Assembly (NCBI GenBank): GCA_034190875.2
Contig: CM067350.1
Span: 25,288,868 to 25,352,867, forward strand
From: Urechis unicinctus
Taxonomy: Eukaryota > Annelida > Polychaeta > Xenopneusta > Urechidae
Reading direction: 5' to 3'
DNA: 64,000 nucleotides
Below the pieces are notes generated by a model. That model was not told the origin of the DNA. It searched no databases and saw only the letters and a program-made list of their open reading frames with translations. A program made the position numbers and the translations under genes. This document shows, in pieces, positions 23,681-37,309 of the stretch (within the stretch, counting starts at the first letter, position 1; every line of letters begins with the position of its first letter).

Positions 23681-25094
23681 TGTCGGTAAGATAAGTAAAG
23701 GCTAAGCGTGCTGTAAAGTGATGATTCCAGACCAGAGTTTTGTAAGATGGTGGAGTCTTTTCATTGAATGTTAACTTGATGTATGATTATCGATATTAGT
23801 GCGGTAACCGGTTGTTTCGGTGGTTGTTAAGTTATAGTAGATCATCTCTCCTTCCCATATGCCGATTGCTTCGGCATGCGTGTTGAATCAATTTGCCCCA
23901 ACCCTCCGGACTGATATTTACCTTGTGTTCCTTCTACTAGGTGTTTCCATGTGGGGTACTCTAAAGTGGTTGGGTGCCTCTATTGAGGATAGATAGTTCG
24001 ATGTTGGGATGTCTTTGTCAGCTCTGAACGAGCTCATGTTTACTCATCTCTCAGTCATCAATTGGAGTTCTCACAGCGCTGACACGATCAAAACAGCTTC
24101 CTGTTCAATGCTCTCCAAAGTTACCGGATATCTCAACCAGGAATGATCCTTCATCAGTATCAACAAGTAACCCGTCTGTGCTTGACACTTCTGCAACTTG
24201 TACTGACACACTCGTTGACTGCGATACAGCTGGCATACATTCACTTATACATACATACAATTTCACTCGTGTACATACATAGTCATTCATTGCCCTAAGG
24301 CACTCATGCACTGACCACTACCAAGCACTGCCGCGGCCTTCTCCCATAGGCACGCATAAGTGTCCGTCAAGGCCTAAATCAATCGCATCCGCTCAAGCTG
24401 TTTGCTATCTTGGAAGACGGATGATACTAGGGTAACCTGCTGTATCATGAGATCTGCTCATTATTTCGTTGCATTTTGCGCATGGCAAACCACCTAGCTC
24501 ACGCTTCTTGGTGTAGAATTTGCCAAAGGTTGATGGTATCGAGATATTTTCGTGTCTGTTTAGTTTGTAACATTATTCGGTTAATGATTAAATGGCGATT
24601 TCGCTTTTTTATGTCCCTAGTTTGCATATTGTAAATCTGCTGGAGCCATGGTTAGGATGCTTAATGTTTGTCTGGCGTAAGTAAGACCTGTGTGTGTAGT
24701 TTATTGTTGTTATGAGCAGATGGTATTTTTCCTGGAGATGGTTCGCATTTTGCAACGCTCAGCTCCGTCGTTTATTCGCTTGCTATGGATATATCGATAC
24801 TTTTAATGAGTACTTGATCGACGTTTTGACAGCCAACCAACCAGTGTCTGAACCCAACGTCCCCCATCAGGTGCATTGGTCTCCTAGCTGAGAGCACTTT
24901 GTAGATTTATGTAGTCATCGAATAGTTCTTACAAAACTCAATAGGCTGAGAAGGCGTGGATAATATACGATTGGTGCTGTGTGCTCGTTATCCACCCAGG
25001 GGAATTCGGCAGCGTCTTCCTGTGCGTTTAACGGGACAGTTCATGAATCGTGATATTCTGCAATTCATCAATCCCCAGTTAATCATAGACTACA
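23681..25094. other. Non-coding stretch with a diverged dispersed repeat
   Basis: Parts of 23690-24310 share order and words with 29350-30110 (GCGTGCTGTAAAGTGATGA against GCGTGCTGCAAAGTGATGA; CGCTGACACGATCAAAACAG against TGCTGACATTAAAACAG). Confidence 0.4.
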
Positions 25095-25275
25095 CCAACT
25101 GCAATCACCAGTACTGTGATACCATACAACCATTAATTAACAATCACCAGTACTGTGATTGATACCATACAACCATTAATTGACAATCACCAGTACTGTG
25201 ATTGATACCATACAACCATTAATTGACAATCACCAGTACTGTGATTGATACCATGCAACCATTAATTAACAATCG
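25095..25275. repeat. Minisatellite, 43-bp unit, about 4 copies
   Basis: Unit ACAATCACCAGTACTGTGAT plus TGATACCATACAACCATTAA. Each unit holds a near-palindrome centred on CAGTACTG. Confidence 0.9.
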
Positions 25276-25587
25276 ACGCTGACCGCGTATGAATAACCTG
25301 ATAATTGTGACTTTAAATTGGCCAGAAACTGCTCGCCTCAAAATGCACTAGCTGGCTGACCTCTCAATATCGACCTCTTCAGCCTGTTGACCCCTCTACG
25401 GATGATGGGCTGAGTGGCCGGTGGGTGTGCTGGTAGGCAACATCCACTCCACATTATGCTCTGGTCCGCTGTTCACCCTGGTTTCCTTATCGCTAGAAAG
25501 TGGGGAACATTCCTCTGCAAACTTTGGCGTCAACTAATGGGTTTTTCTGACCCTGGTTTTTCCCATAGAACTCCAGCAATATCTGCA

Positions 25588-25890
25588 GGTAGTTGTTGCA
25601 GGAAACTGCATAAGGAATGAAGATTATCCAGCAGTGTGTGAAGGAAACTGCATAAGGAATGAAGATTATCCAGCAGTGGGAGGAGGAAACTACATAAGGA
25701 ATGAAGATTATCCATCAGTGGGAGGAGAAAACTGCATAAGGAATGAAGATTATCCAGCAGTGGGAGGAGGAAACTGCATAAGGAATGGAGATTATCTAGT
25801 AGTGGGAAGAGGAAACTGCGTAAGTAATTAAGATTATCCAGCAGTGGGAGGAGGAAACTGCTTAAGGAATGAAGATCTTCCAGCTGTTTA
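25588..25890. repeat. Minisatellite, 39-bp unit, about 7 copies
   Basis: Unit AGGAAACTGCATAAGGAATG plus AAGATTATCCAGCAGTGGG. Translates in frame as 13 residues of the NCIRNEDYPAVGG type, but nothing suggests a gene. Confidence 0.92.
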
Positions 25891-28800
25891 AGGAGAATGC
25901 AGCGTCAGGTTAGTTAGATATATTTCGGGCTGGCGGTCATGCCCCCTTTCAGAGGCTCGAAATGATTGGCTTGACTCTCATGAGGGTCACAAATCCCACC
26001 AGTTTATCAGAGAAAATTTAACAAACATCTCTCGTTCTATGTTAACCCAATGAGAATACCTACTGACGGCACGTTTCCTTCTATTATAAAGCAAAGTGGA
26101 GCAACCTGAAATAATCATAAACTTCTGTTGCATTCTAGTCGTGTCTGGAAGGTAATATCTCTAACCACTGATGGGATGAATATCAAACTTAAAAAGTTAT
26201 TCAAAGAATCATTGGCCTATAACATATGGCTGCTTCAGAAGCTTGAAACTACAAAATGCAAGTTGTTATCCTATATACAAGGGTTATAGAGTACATTTGG
26301 CTCTTTTTTCGGGCGCACCGTGCGGGCGGTTGGGATTATGACGTCATCACTTTATAGCCTCATAAAATGTTTTATCAAACAGAAAAATATTTATCTTGGC
26401 CGCAGTTGAATGGCCAGCGCTCTGCATCACGGATTGTCTTTGAGTTGTGTGTACGGCATCCGCTTGGAACCCGATGCGTCGATTGGGCTACGAAACCCAC
26501 GCCAATATGACGTCCAAAACGGATCGATATTCCCCTTTGCTTAACGTGTTCACACTTGATTAACCTCTATCGGTAACCTATTCAATAACCCTGTGGATAA
26601 AAATGTCTCATATTGTAAAGTTGATGCCCCTGTTTGGCTTAAATTACTTCCATTACAAAGTTCGAATAAACTTTCCAGAAGATGAGTTCGGCGGGGCAAT
26701 GGTTATCCCCGACTTGATATTTCCAAACAACGATCACTCGTTCGATTCAGTGTAGTGTTATTCGTCTCGAAGTTTGAACGAAATATAATTTCGAATGGTG
26801 ATACAACAAATACTGAGCAGACGACTGCACTCAAATCCATCCGTCGATCGGTCCATCTGATGAGGAAGCAGTGAGTCAGTCTGGAAGAGTGAGTGAGTGA
26901 GGAGGTCCATAAAGGAACTCCTGATAAAGTTTTTTTCGACTTGGCACAGGGCCAAGGGCTAAGTTTTCTGTGTTGGGAGTGTGATTGTGCGATGGTCCAC
27001 TGGATTGTCGATTGGTCGCTTAAACAGTAGCTTTATCGATTAAGTCTCATGTGACCTGGTTTTATTGCTTCAATGCTGTACGCGGATCAGATTTAGCTGT
27101 GCATGGTTGTGTGAACGGTGCTTGCACTCGGTAGTTATCAACATCCAGCCGTGGGATGTTTATGAAATTTTCTCTTTGTATTGAAGCAAATACTGAAGAA
27201 CATCGCTCTTCGCTAGCACTCACTATTGCACAAATGGAGAATGTTTTTCGGGTACGTTAGCGCATTGGCTGTATGATATGGTGGTGACCAACATATGCAA
27301 GATGCTTATTTAATACGAGGATATTGATCAATGAATCTATTTCATGTTGGTGTAAATAAATCAATATCAACTTTATCAGTGTTTGCCCAGTCCTCCAACA
27401 TTAGCTTGCATCTTCATCGCCAATATTGCCTACTGTCTATTTCGCATGAATATGATGACAATTCACATCTACAATGTTTCTCTTCCTATGTGGTATTTGC
27501 CTTGCACGGAATATTATTGTTGTTGATGACTAAGTCGGACTGATTCCGTACGTGAATGTGCGTAGCAATACCCATATTAGCAGAGCTTCAGTTGATACTG
27601 CTTGGTCAGTAATTAATGAAGTGCCTTGGTCTTATGTATCTCGAACTGATAAGTTAGTGAGAGAAATAATGCAGAGCAAGGAAATTGCTGCATGGATGTA
27701 AAATTAACATTAAATATGTTGCAGTTGGTTCATGCTTAATGTCGTCAACTTCTGTGGTCAGGTGAGGCCATCCATACTGGAAATGAAAGAGCCAATGACA
27801 TTCGCAAGCGCATATCGTCCTGTCTATTTGTCCAGTAGATCCTGATGATTATTAAGTTATCGATGATAGGTACGAGCTTGACATATGTCTGTGGCAGAAG
27901 TGGGATGGAGGGTGTCGGGAGTCTTAAAGCCACATAGTCGTGTGACTTTATATCTAACTATGCACGACCAGATACCTCTACTGAGATGATAAGTTGTGCC
28001 TGACGAATTCATTCCCGTCTATTGTGCTTTGAAATCCTGATATGGAACAGCGTGTTTTGTTTGCGCATGGTGTTTGGTATACAGTGTTTTGGAAGGTTTT
28101 GCTCAGCTTTTGCCAAGAGAAGGCATAATATAAGGTCGCCATGTAATAAGCCTTACGTTGCGACCCACCATCATCCAATATTATATTGACTCTCGCCAAC
28201 AGCAATATACGTGCTTTCAGTAATCAACGTACTCGCCCCTTTGTATTATACCATGGAAAGCCATTTTGTGAAAAGTGAACGATTTCGTCGAGCTGACAAA
28301 TTAACATGGCCCTAAGATGCTTATATGGGCTATTAAGAAGTCTCTGTGATGATTGTATGTATAAATGCTTCATAGCACGCTACGATGGCCTCCTCATCCA
28401 GCCAAACAACTACTTATTACCGGTTATTCCATCAACTTGCTCAGCTGCAGTTTATCATCAAGTTCAATGCGATTGTGGTGAAAAATTGATTATTTGGTTG
28501 AATTTGCTCCATCTCTGTTAACCCGTAGCCTTTGGTTTGTTATCAATTTAGATTTCACAATGCAAGTCATGTGTAGGCTATGTTACCCAAATCACCTATT
28601 TTACATACAATGGCATATTGAATTTTTTTTTTGCACCGTAAGCATTAAGGAACTCTAACCCGTAAATATTTGTTGAAGAAGAAAGTGTCTCAGATTTAGC
28701 TTTGCACTCATGATGCATATCGTAGATGCTCAGTATGCCTTGCCATACGGGAAAATATAGGGAATTCAAACAGATTTAATTGAAACTTTCTTTAGTCATT

Positions 28801-29340
28801 CTAACATTATATGCTTTGAGTAAGAAAAATGGAACAATTTAATTTGCCCTCGCGCGAACATTTTAGATGTAGTACCAAAGAGCTAATTATCTGTAATTGC
28901 GCTGTAAATTTAAGGTTAACATTTCTAGTTGGGATATATGCTGCACTAACTGAATGGAAAGACTTCTTAACAATGCCGTATAACCTAAGACGAGGACTTC
29001 TTAACAAAGTACCGTTCACGCTTGTCAAAAGTTTCGGATAAGACTGCATTGATATCTGCGAGACTTCATATAATTAGCATCATTTGCAAAAAAGTAGATT
29101 CATTATAGGACTAATTGGAATATGTGTGCGGCGTTCAGGGTAATACGGTTCCCTTCACTGCTTGGCAGAATAGTCAACTGAATGACTGCGTTTGTAAATC
29201 AATAATGATGCCTGCGTTGAAAAGAAGAATGGTTATGTCGCTGGGGGTTGTAGGCTGTGAGGCTGAGTTGGGAAGCAAGTAAATGATGAGGCTAGCTGAT
29301 ACGTACCATGGGCTGAGGCTACACTCGTTGGGATGTACCT
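25891..29340. other. Non-coding stretch
   Basis: About 3.4 kb with no recognisable gene, RNA or repeat. AT-rich, short ORFs only. Confidence 0.4.
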
Positions 29341-31480
29341 TGCTATTGAGTTAGGATTGGCGTAGATAGGCGTGCTGCAAAGTGATGACTCGTTGACCTA
29401 TGTGAACCAGAGTTGCATTGCTTGATAATAAGCTGTTATTGAGATGTCGTTCTCAACTCTGAACATTCTCATATTGACTGACCACTCATTCACAGTGCTG
29501 ACATTAAAACAGCTGTTGTTCGTTGCTGTTCGATGCATCATGCGCTTGCTTCAGTCAAGTTCATTTACATCACTTCGTACTACTACAGAAATACAGCATA
29601 TTTCCCTTTAGATAAAATTTATGCGAATTGGTGAAGAAATTGATCTTCACTAAATCCGGTCGTTCTTCATAGGCGGAGCTTTATTTGCTCAAATAACCTA
29701 CATAACATCTGTCCATCTGTTGTCTATGATGAGGAGAATAGGGAAGTGCTTATTGTCAATGATAGCTCTAGTTCATTTATTTAGCAGCCCTTCAGGCTTG
29801 TCTGCTTTAGAGAATCTCTCTTGTAGAGAAATCGTGCTGATCGAATTGAAGCGTGTAGATCCCTCGTGACTTGAATAACCACAGACACAATGTCTGTCCG
29901 AGATGAATGAGAATAGTCCTTGAGGATAGTATTCTTACTGAGGAAGGATGCATCAGTATTTGTACTTGGTATGGGGGCAACAGCTCGTTGACAGTCATGC
30001 AGTGTGTACAAACTCACTCGTCAACAGCCATACAGCTTGCACAAGCTCATTCGAGAGTCATGCAACTTATACAAATATGAATAAACATACAGGAATAAAC
30101 ATACAGGCTGTGAGTGTGAATATCACTTTCGTTTGTGTTTTCACTCACAAGATTGTTTCGTGTCAGTTAAGATTGAACCAGAATGCTGTTAGTTATGTGG
30201 TTAATGTTGGAAAACTTGATATTAGGGCGAATTCGTTTGATTTGGTCCGCTTCCGCGTTTGAAATCTGTTGGAATTATATGAAAGAGTTGATTCATCTGA
30301 AATAATTATTAGAGAAAATTGATTATGTCACAGGTTTTGATACATTTTGCATCACAAATGAGAGTAAAATGTCAATTTTACTTGTGTCATAGGGTCATGG
30401 TTTATTAGCTTGTCATGTTGGTCCCTCATGTTGCAGGCACCATTTAACACGGTCATATTGGTTGGGCATCAAAACCCAGCTTTAGGGATACATTGCTGTG
30501 GTGATTATGCGCATAACTCGATGGGATCAGATCTGTGCGTGTTGTTTATTTATGCTATCTGCGACTGGAAACGTATTCTTGGCGATTGTTGTAACATGCA
30601 GCTGTTACTTGCTATATACGTCGCACTTATGTTCCATGGAGCATGCAATCTGTGTTAGTTTTCGCATGGCAATTTGTGTGCATATCATCCAAACATGAAA
30701 ACGGCGTGGCTTTCTATCGCGGTATTACTGGTTGCGTTACGGGAGAATCGCTGTTGACATCATGTTTTCTGTATTTACATCGAGACCCTGAGCGCTTTGC
30801 ATAAGGTTGGCCAAGAGGTTCATGCAAGCCGTGTTGCAAATTTAATGCGCGACCGTTGATCTCATGTGAAGATTGCACATTGTAGGATGTTTGCACGATT
30901 AACACCGTATAAACTTACCATCCGATAGCCATGACCAGAGCACCTGATGAAATGTTATTAAGTCTAGTTGTAAGCAATCAGCTTTAGATCAGGTTATGGG
31001 CTAGACAATTTGACATTCAAGGATGTCGGACATCTAAGATCTATATAGGCGGCAATGACCAATTAGCATAAATGGATCGATTCACCATTCAGTCTTCTCT
31101 TGGTTTTTTTCCGGCGTCTTTATAAAGACGACGCATTACAGACTGACATGCGATCTACCTCAGTCTCTTGTTGCGTCTTCTGATGTAGCAAACTTAAGTC
31201 ACATACTAACGATGGTGCTATACAAACATCCAACCTCTACCGATACGCCCACCCTAGTCTCGCGCTATGCCAGTCGCCATTTTTATTTCTATTTTCCCTT
31301 TGCTCTGTCAAACTCGGCCAAACGGCTTTCCATAACGTGCAAATCGATAGGTGGCGCTAGATGGCCGGGCCGGTGTTTTCTACAGCGGAGCCAGCCCGCT
31401 GCTAGCTGCCTGGCTGTATCGAGCTGTTCGGGGTTTACTTCGACTGGTTGGCTTTCCTCATTCGGTATTCTGCGCCGCCG
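29341..31480. other. Non-coding stretch upstream of the candidate sensor promoter
   Basis: 29350-30110 is the diverged partner of 23690-24310. A small tandem (ACAGTCATGCAGTGTGTACA-like) lies near 29990-30080. A second TATA-like word (TTATAAAG) is at about 31120 without further support. Confidence 0.4.
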
Positions 31481-31490
31481 TATATAAAGG
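31481..31490 (+). promoter_or_regulatory. Candidate TATA box for the calcium sensor transcript
   Basis: TATATAAAGG lies in a locally GC-rich stretch (about 31340-31560), unlike its AT-rich surroundings. It sits about 270 bp upstream of a perfect splice donor (CAG followed by GTAAGA at 31759). A start site about 30 bp downstream would be near 31511-31520. This is the most promoter-like spot upstream of the gene, but assigning it to this gene is inference. Confidence 0.35.
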
Positions 31491-31510
31491 AAGCGTCTTG
31501 TTCCTATCTA

Positions 31511-31758
31511 ACAGACTGCCTGCGTCGCGCGTGTTGCTGCTGGTGCTACCATAGTGGATGCGGATTGTTGCTGCGTGAGCAGTTGTCCATCTGTCCCAAT
31601 CTCTACGATTAGTTAGGATTAGGGAGATTGGGGGAAGTGAATTGACTGGCGACCAATACAATTGACTATTTCATCTCGAGTGACTCTGTACTTCCTGTTC
31701 GCTGATAACGTGGACTTATCTGCAAAAGCTTGACACCCGTATCTTCATTGCCACTCAG
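31511..31758 (+). other. Candidate non-coding first exon of the calcium sensor gene
   Basis: This is the segment between the expected start site of the TATA box at 31481 and the strong donor CAG/GTAAGA at 31758/31759. It could splice to the acceptor at 37755 (intron about 6.0 kb), making a leader of about 380 bases. No recognisable coding content. The 5' boundary is approximate. Confidence 0.3.
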
Positions 31759-32144
31759 GTAAGATCCAAAGGACGTGCTATGTGATTACCCCAATCCGGG
31801 CTTCAATTGATGGCCAATGGAAGGCGACCTTATCGTGATGTAGTTGACCTGGGATACAGTGTCTGATCGTGATGTGCGTGGTGATAATCAGCTGATGATG
31901 TTGAAAACTGTCGAAGTTTCTGGCTTCTTGTTCGTCAAATCAGTGCAACGTTCAATGATGGACTGGGGTTTGCATATTTCTATCGGGTTCACCTTCCGTC
32001 GTATTTGTTCTGTAAACGTGTGTTACTGCGTACACTCATTCCTTCAACCCTATTTGCTAATTGTTAAGTAGGTTAGGCCAAGCTCAATAATTGCGCTTGT
32101 TGCGTCCGATTGCTGGCGGACCCCAATGAACAGATTTAAAAACT

Positions 32145-32240
32145 AACTCTGTCTGTCTCTCTGTCACTCTGTCTGTCTCTCTCTCTCTCACCCTCTCTCT
32201 CTCTCTCTCACACACCCTCTCTCTCTCGCACACAACGATG
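32145..32240. repeat. CT-rich microsatellite
   Basis: CTGT and CT runs, then CACAC. GT-rich runs follow at 32524-32540 and 32600-32635. In the candidate leader intron (31759-37755), where little else is recognisable. Confidence 0.9.
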
Positions 32241-32895
32241 ACATACTGACGAATGAGCTTTTTTCGTGTCTGCTTTTTATTGATATGAGCAATCGATGTT
32301 GGGAGATTTCATTGGTGGGTGTGGGGAATAGTGGGCACAGTATGGTATATAGTACGGTTGTAGCAAGATATTTGATGTGGCGGTTGTCAATACTAATGAC
32401 ATCAAGCTCCATAATCAATGAACCCGTATGGCTAGCTCCGGCCATTACAATCCCACCAAATACCTGTTGTCTGGCGCTCTGGTGAGTCGTGTGTGTGACG
32501 TCATGGCACGGCACTGGCACGGGGTGTGTGTGTGTGTGTGTATGAAGGTATCGGTGGCGTGACCTTACTGCACGGCTGTTTAATGTCATGGTACTGGCTG
32601 TGTGAGTGTGTGTGTGTGTGTATGTTTGTGTGCGGGCTTGATTGGGGTATGTGGGTGAGGGACGTTATTTAAAGGGCGTGGGTGCTTGGTTGTGTCTGTG
32701 CGTGTATGTGACGTTATATTTAACCCGTATGGATTGTGGCGAAACAGAATGGATGTCAGACGCTGTGGCGCAGACTTAAGGGCGTGATGGGGGAAAGAAC
32801 GGGGTGCATGGGTTGCCCTACAGCTAGCCATGAGCTCGTCAAGGGGTCGCGTAGCTCTACAGAACGTCTGGGATTCCCACGATGTTCGATCCCTA

Positions 32896-33020
32896 CGCAA
32901 TTCACAATTCAAATCAGATACCTTGAACGTAAAAAACTGGCGAGTTATATGGTTTCATCGCATGTTTCGATGGTAATGAACAGTTTGCACCTATAATCAC
33001 GAGTGGAAGTATTCAGCTGT
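32896..33020 (+). repeat. Dispersed repeat, about 125 bp, copy 1
   Basis: Shares AAATCAGATACCTTGAACGT, GGTTTCATCGCATGTTTCGA and TTTGCACCTATAATCACGAG with 49121-49255, same orientation, about 88% identity by eye. Confidence 0.8.
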
Positions 33021-34319
33021 TTGTCGTTAGTCCTATTGACTGGTATTCCGTCCGTCATCAGGCAGATGACAGGTACCTTCGTCGTGATTTGCCTGTCTTC
33101 AGTCAGTGATTTTATATCTCGGTCTCCTTGCTACTTCGCATTATCCGGAGAGGTATAGCATGAGCGTGAAGGTATGCCGCTCCATTTATCAATATCGTCT
33201 CCATCTTCGGTAGTCTCGACGCCATTCCCCACGCACCAAATGCCCTTTGAATGCTCGTAAGAATTATATTATTCGCTATCCTCTCGAGATCATCAGCTGG
33301 GTATTATGCAACGGCTGTTTGATTGTGATGTCCGTAACGAAGTTCTATTAGTGCTGGCTACGCTGAGGTATGCACAGTCCCACAGGGATAGCGTGGAAGC
33401 TAGCAATAACGCCACTTGTTTTGACAATCGCCCCATTCAAGCGAACGTCATCCAAAGGAGTATTTAGTAGAGTCTGCCTCAAACCCCTACTCCACGATTG
33501 TGTGGCCTTTCCACGTGAACGCTCGCTGTTAATATACCACCTTAACGTCATTGTTGTGCTTGGCATGGTGAAGAATAGGATGTAATTAGCTTCCCTTTGC
33601 GAATGACCTTGTTGAGGGCTGGAAGTGGTACGCATCGTCTTGACATTGCTACACGTCTACACAGGCACTCAAGTCAATACCCCCCAGCGACAGTGTGTAT
33701 CATAGATGGTGGAAAATACTGAGCGATCTCTAGGCGCGCTGTGGATCCTTGTCGAATAGACTTCAGATGATCCAACCATACCGACGTTTTGGACACATTT
33801 TCGGTCCGTAAATACATGCGATAGATTATATCAATATGTTTTAGGTACTTATTCGTGCTAAAAATAAAGTTATTTTACAAATGTCTGGAGCGAATATTTG
33901 CACTGGAGCCAACCAGCAGCAACCCGATGGTTTGTATGCGAAATGTTGTACCGGCTGAAGGCATTGCATCGCAATCTCATTGACTACAGCTTGATTTATC
34001 TCATACGAACCATTTTTGAGGGGGCAAATTCATGAGGCTCAAGCCAACCAAAAACGTCTTTCTTTGTTTGTGTTAACAATGTGATCGTACTTTATCGACG
34101 TGAGATTTGCCTTTATTTCGACGTTGCCCCACGTGGAGAACACAAACCTTTGCGCGTGTTTTTAGATTATAAGGTCATGTAAATGAGGTCACGAGAATCA
34201 TTCGCTCTCTCTAGTCAGCTGACCTCACTCGCGCGATGATCTCTTTGTTTTGATCGAGTAACATGGATCTCCGTGCGTCGTATTCAGCTCTATTAGGGCT
34301 CAATAACTTTTGATAAGTG

Positions 34320-34470
34320 GACAAGCAGACGTTTTTGGTTTCATGCATCGCCAAAATGCTTGAGCGATTGGGGAGAACCGTCGTCATGACTGCGTCAACT
34401 GGAACTGCAGCCAACCAGCTCCCGGGTGGACGAACTCTTCATGCGCCATTCGCGAGGGAGATAACTGAAC
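34320..34470 (+). pseudogene. PIF1/Helitron-type helicase fragment, degenerate
   Basis: The frame from 34320 reads TFLVSCIAKMLERLGRTVVM, then TASTGTAANQLPGG, then RTLHAPFA. This matches the region just after the Walker A motif of PIF1-like superfamily 1B helicases (motif Ia has the TAPTGxAA type), as found in Helitron transposons and their host relatives. Upstream, a different frame reads LLISGQA at 34307-34327, the expected lead-in to Walker A, so the GTGK core is missing and the frame is shifted by a small deletion. A stop precedes it and the similarity ends near 34470. It is a dead relic in the leader intron of the sensor gene. Confidence 0.6.
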
Positions 34471-36200
34471 AAACCTTACATTTATATTGTTTTAATCAAA
34501 AATGAACATAATCCAAACAGACTGTCACAGACTTAGTGTAATTAACCTGTCATGTCTCCAAATTACAGACTGCCCTCGCCGAATATACACAAGTAGAATA
34601 TTTGCTGTTTTCAAACGAAACTAATAGTCATCTCCATGAATGGGGCCGTAAATATGAATATTTAAACCTTATTGCACTTTTCAAAAGACAAACTTCTCCA
34701 TGACTGATCGATCAAACTCTGGAAAATGACAAAATATGACGAAATCCGGTGATCCGGCTGCTCCCGAGAGCTGGGTCATAGGGGTTACCGACCTTTCTAT
34801 ATATATACACGAGCCTAGCGAAACCGAACACTACCGAATGCGTTCGTTGAATTGACTTGAGTGACTGTGCACGTATACATTACGGTGCAGTTCGGGGCAT
34901 AGCAGTTGTATATTTGTACTCTGTTTACATTGTCTAGTGATGTTGTTCGGATGGCTGGGAGGGTGTGGGGATGGATGAGGGTAGAGTTCTGTTTGGGGAT
35001 GAGGCGATGGATGAGGTTAGGGTTATAGGTGGAATCGATGAAAGAGGGGTGTCATGGGGACGAGGGGTGGATGAGGATAGGGACGTTGGCAGGGGATGGC
35101 TTGTCGTTGGTTTATCATGATACTGAGCAGCTTCTCTCAGCTTCTTCTGCTCCTTCACTCATCACGACGTTTTGGTTACACTGGTCTCGTGAATGCCCTG
35201 ATTGGATTTATTCGCTTTTCCGTTTGTCAATCTCCTTTTAATTGCACCGTTCCGTGTTGTTGCGCTTTGCAAGTCAGCGTCTTGTCATTTGGCGGGAACG
35301 CTACGCCTGATTACTCATCTAAATTGCGATATTGCATTGCATCTGCAGACGGCTATTTCGTTTAACTCTTTTGTTCGTGGTGCCAGCGGTGTGACCACCG
35401 AGCCTGTCGCGTTCCGTTCGTATTCCGTGTGTCCGCGGGGCGTCTGTCATTAGAAAGATGGCGAGTAACACCACTGCTACGTGTAAAAAAATATCCAGGC
35501 GAACGTCCATGTTCCGCTTGAATCCCAGACTAAGCTGGGTTTTTATAGTCAGCAACTGATTGGGCTTGGATAATTGCCATTAGTTCTGTATGTGACAACC
35601 CTGTCTGTGAAATCGGAGTTTACTTTAGGCTGGCCACGGGATTTATTATTTAATCAATGAGTTCACCCTGGTTGGAATTCGAGTAGTAATGGCGGATGGG
35701 TTGATGTCAACAAGTTGATCTCAGCCATGAATGCATGCACCTATTATGCATGCGTATGGCAGGCAATCCATTACAGTATTCCTCATATGTACATGCTAAA
35801 CACTATGTTATTATTTGAATGGCTAATATCCATTTAGTTATCCTTTATTGCATGTACAATTAGCAGCACCAACGCAGTTTTTTTATTTCCTCGTAACAGC
35901 ACCAATACTTACCATAGAGCCATGAACATTAATTGGCGATTTGCGCGAGAAGCCTGCCACGCTACCTGGCTTCACTTCGCATTTGGTTTCAAATGCTATA
36001 CTCAGACGAAAATGGAAGCAGAGCGCGCTGTCAGCAGCAACGTCCATTATTGTACGGGCCTCGGTGCTATTGACGGGATATGCGCCTATGAAAGACAAGT
36101 CAACCGTGGCGACCGCCTCTCTATCGCCTCAGAAAACCCGCCTAAAGGATGCTATCAATTGGCAGCAAGTCGTCTCCATGTTTTGGCTGATGTGATTGGA
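34471..36200. other. Non-coding intronic stretch
   Basis: Leader-intron DNA between the helicase relic and a CT-rich tandem. A TATATATA word is at about 34799 and a GGATGAGG-type tandem at 34960-35090. ORFs at 34934-35453 and 35922-36416 have no family support. Confidence 0.4.
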
Positions 36201-36375
36201 TGCCCTCTCTCCCTATTGATCGGCACTCATTCTCTCATTCTCTCTCTCTTTCTCCCTTTCTCCCATCTCTCCTTTTTTTCCTCTTTCTCCCTTTCTCCCA
36301 TCTCTCCTTTTTTCCTCTTTCTCCCTTTCTCCCATCTCTCCTTTTTTTCCTCTCTCTCATTTTCATCCTCTCTCT
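36201..36375. repeat. CT-rich tandem, about 36-bp unit, 3 copies
   Basis: Unit TCTCCCTTTCTCCCATCTCT plus CCTTTTTTTCCTCT. Confidence 0.9.
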
Positions 36376-37309
36376 TGTTTTATGCCGGACTAGTTCTGTT
36401 GCTTGAGACGGGATGAAGGCGAGGCGGTGGGCTTGGAAAATGGGATATTGATGCGTCGGTGCCAGGTCTGCCTGTTTCCTTCATTGTCTCGCTCCTCAGA
36501 TAAATCAATTTTCCGCTCCTGCTAAATGCGTTATCATTCTCCCAGCCACCATCCTGACCGAAGCAACAGCCATGTATAATGACACGGCTACTGAGAGGGT
36601 ATCAATGAGATTACCTGAATAGCGACCACATCACTCTCTTACCCGCGCACCGAGCAGCGAGTGCCAGCTTTAACGCCCCAGCAACCTGTGCATCTCGTAG
36701 GTTTAACAGCTGCGTGTTCCATTCCCTCAGGTCGCAGTGCATTTGAAAGCTTCAGTAAGGCAGTAATAGAATGGTGGTGCAACTAAATGGAGGAGGGAGA
36801 TGTCATAGATTCGTGGCGTGGACGGAATATGTTCTGCGTCGTTGGGCGGCCAACTGACTCAGCAGGCGGTAGGTATTCATGACGGACCTCTACGTGCATC
36901 GAGGCTTCTCCTGGAGAAACACGCGCCGATGAGTGAAACTGGTGACAGGGTATCAATGTGTGGGTTACTCGGATGGATTTTTGGGTGAATAATGAATGCC
37001 TTCAATTGGTTTGGCAGATGGTGAGAAATGGGCGTGTTGAGTTCCATCCGTCAGGCTTGTGGTTGCGGTTAGTACGAGACAGTGATAAACAGCTAAGCTG
37101 GTTGCTCCCCTCGGGTACCAGGCGTCAAAAACAACCCCTGTTGTTTTGCGGGTTATGTGTGATCGATGTCGAGGTAAAGATGCGTGTGTTGCTGTTTAAT
37201 GCTAACCATAGCTGCTGGTGGAGAGCTGGAGGAGCAGGACGCTGCTGGTTCTTCTGTGCCACTAGATGACCAGCAGGATATATGATCTTGAGTTGTTGTG
37301 GCCAATAAA
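36376..37309. other. Non-coding intronic stretch
   Basis: Nothing recognised; precedes the 21-bp minisatellite and the 5' UTR exon. Confidence 0.4.

Noticed and set aside
25105..25265. Possible CRISPR-like array of palindromic repeats
   Set aside because: Direct tandem repeats without unique spacers in an animal genome; a minisatellite.
35922..36416. 164-codon ORF
   Set aside because: Second half is the CT-rich tandem; first half has no family resemblance.
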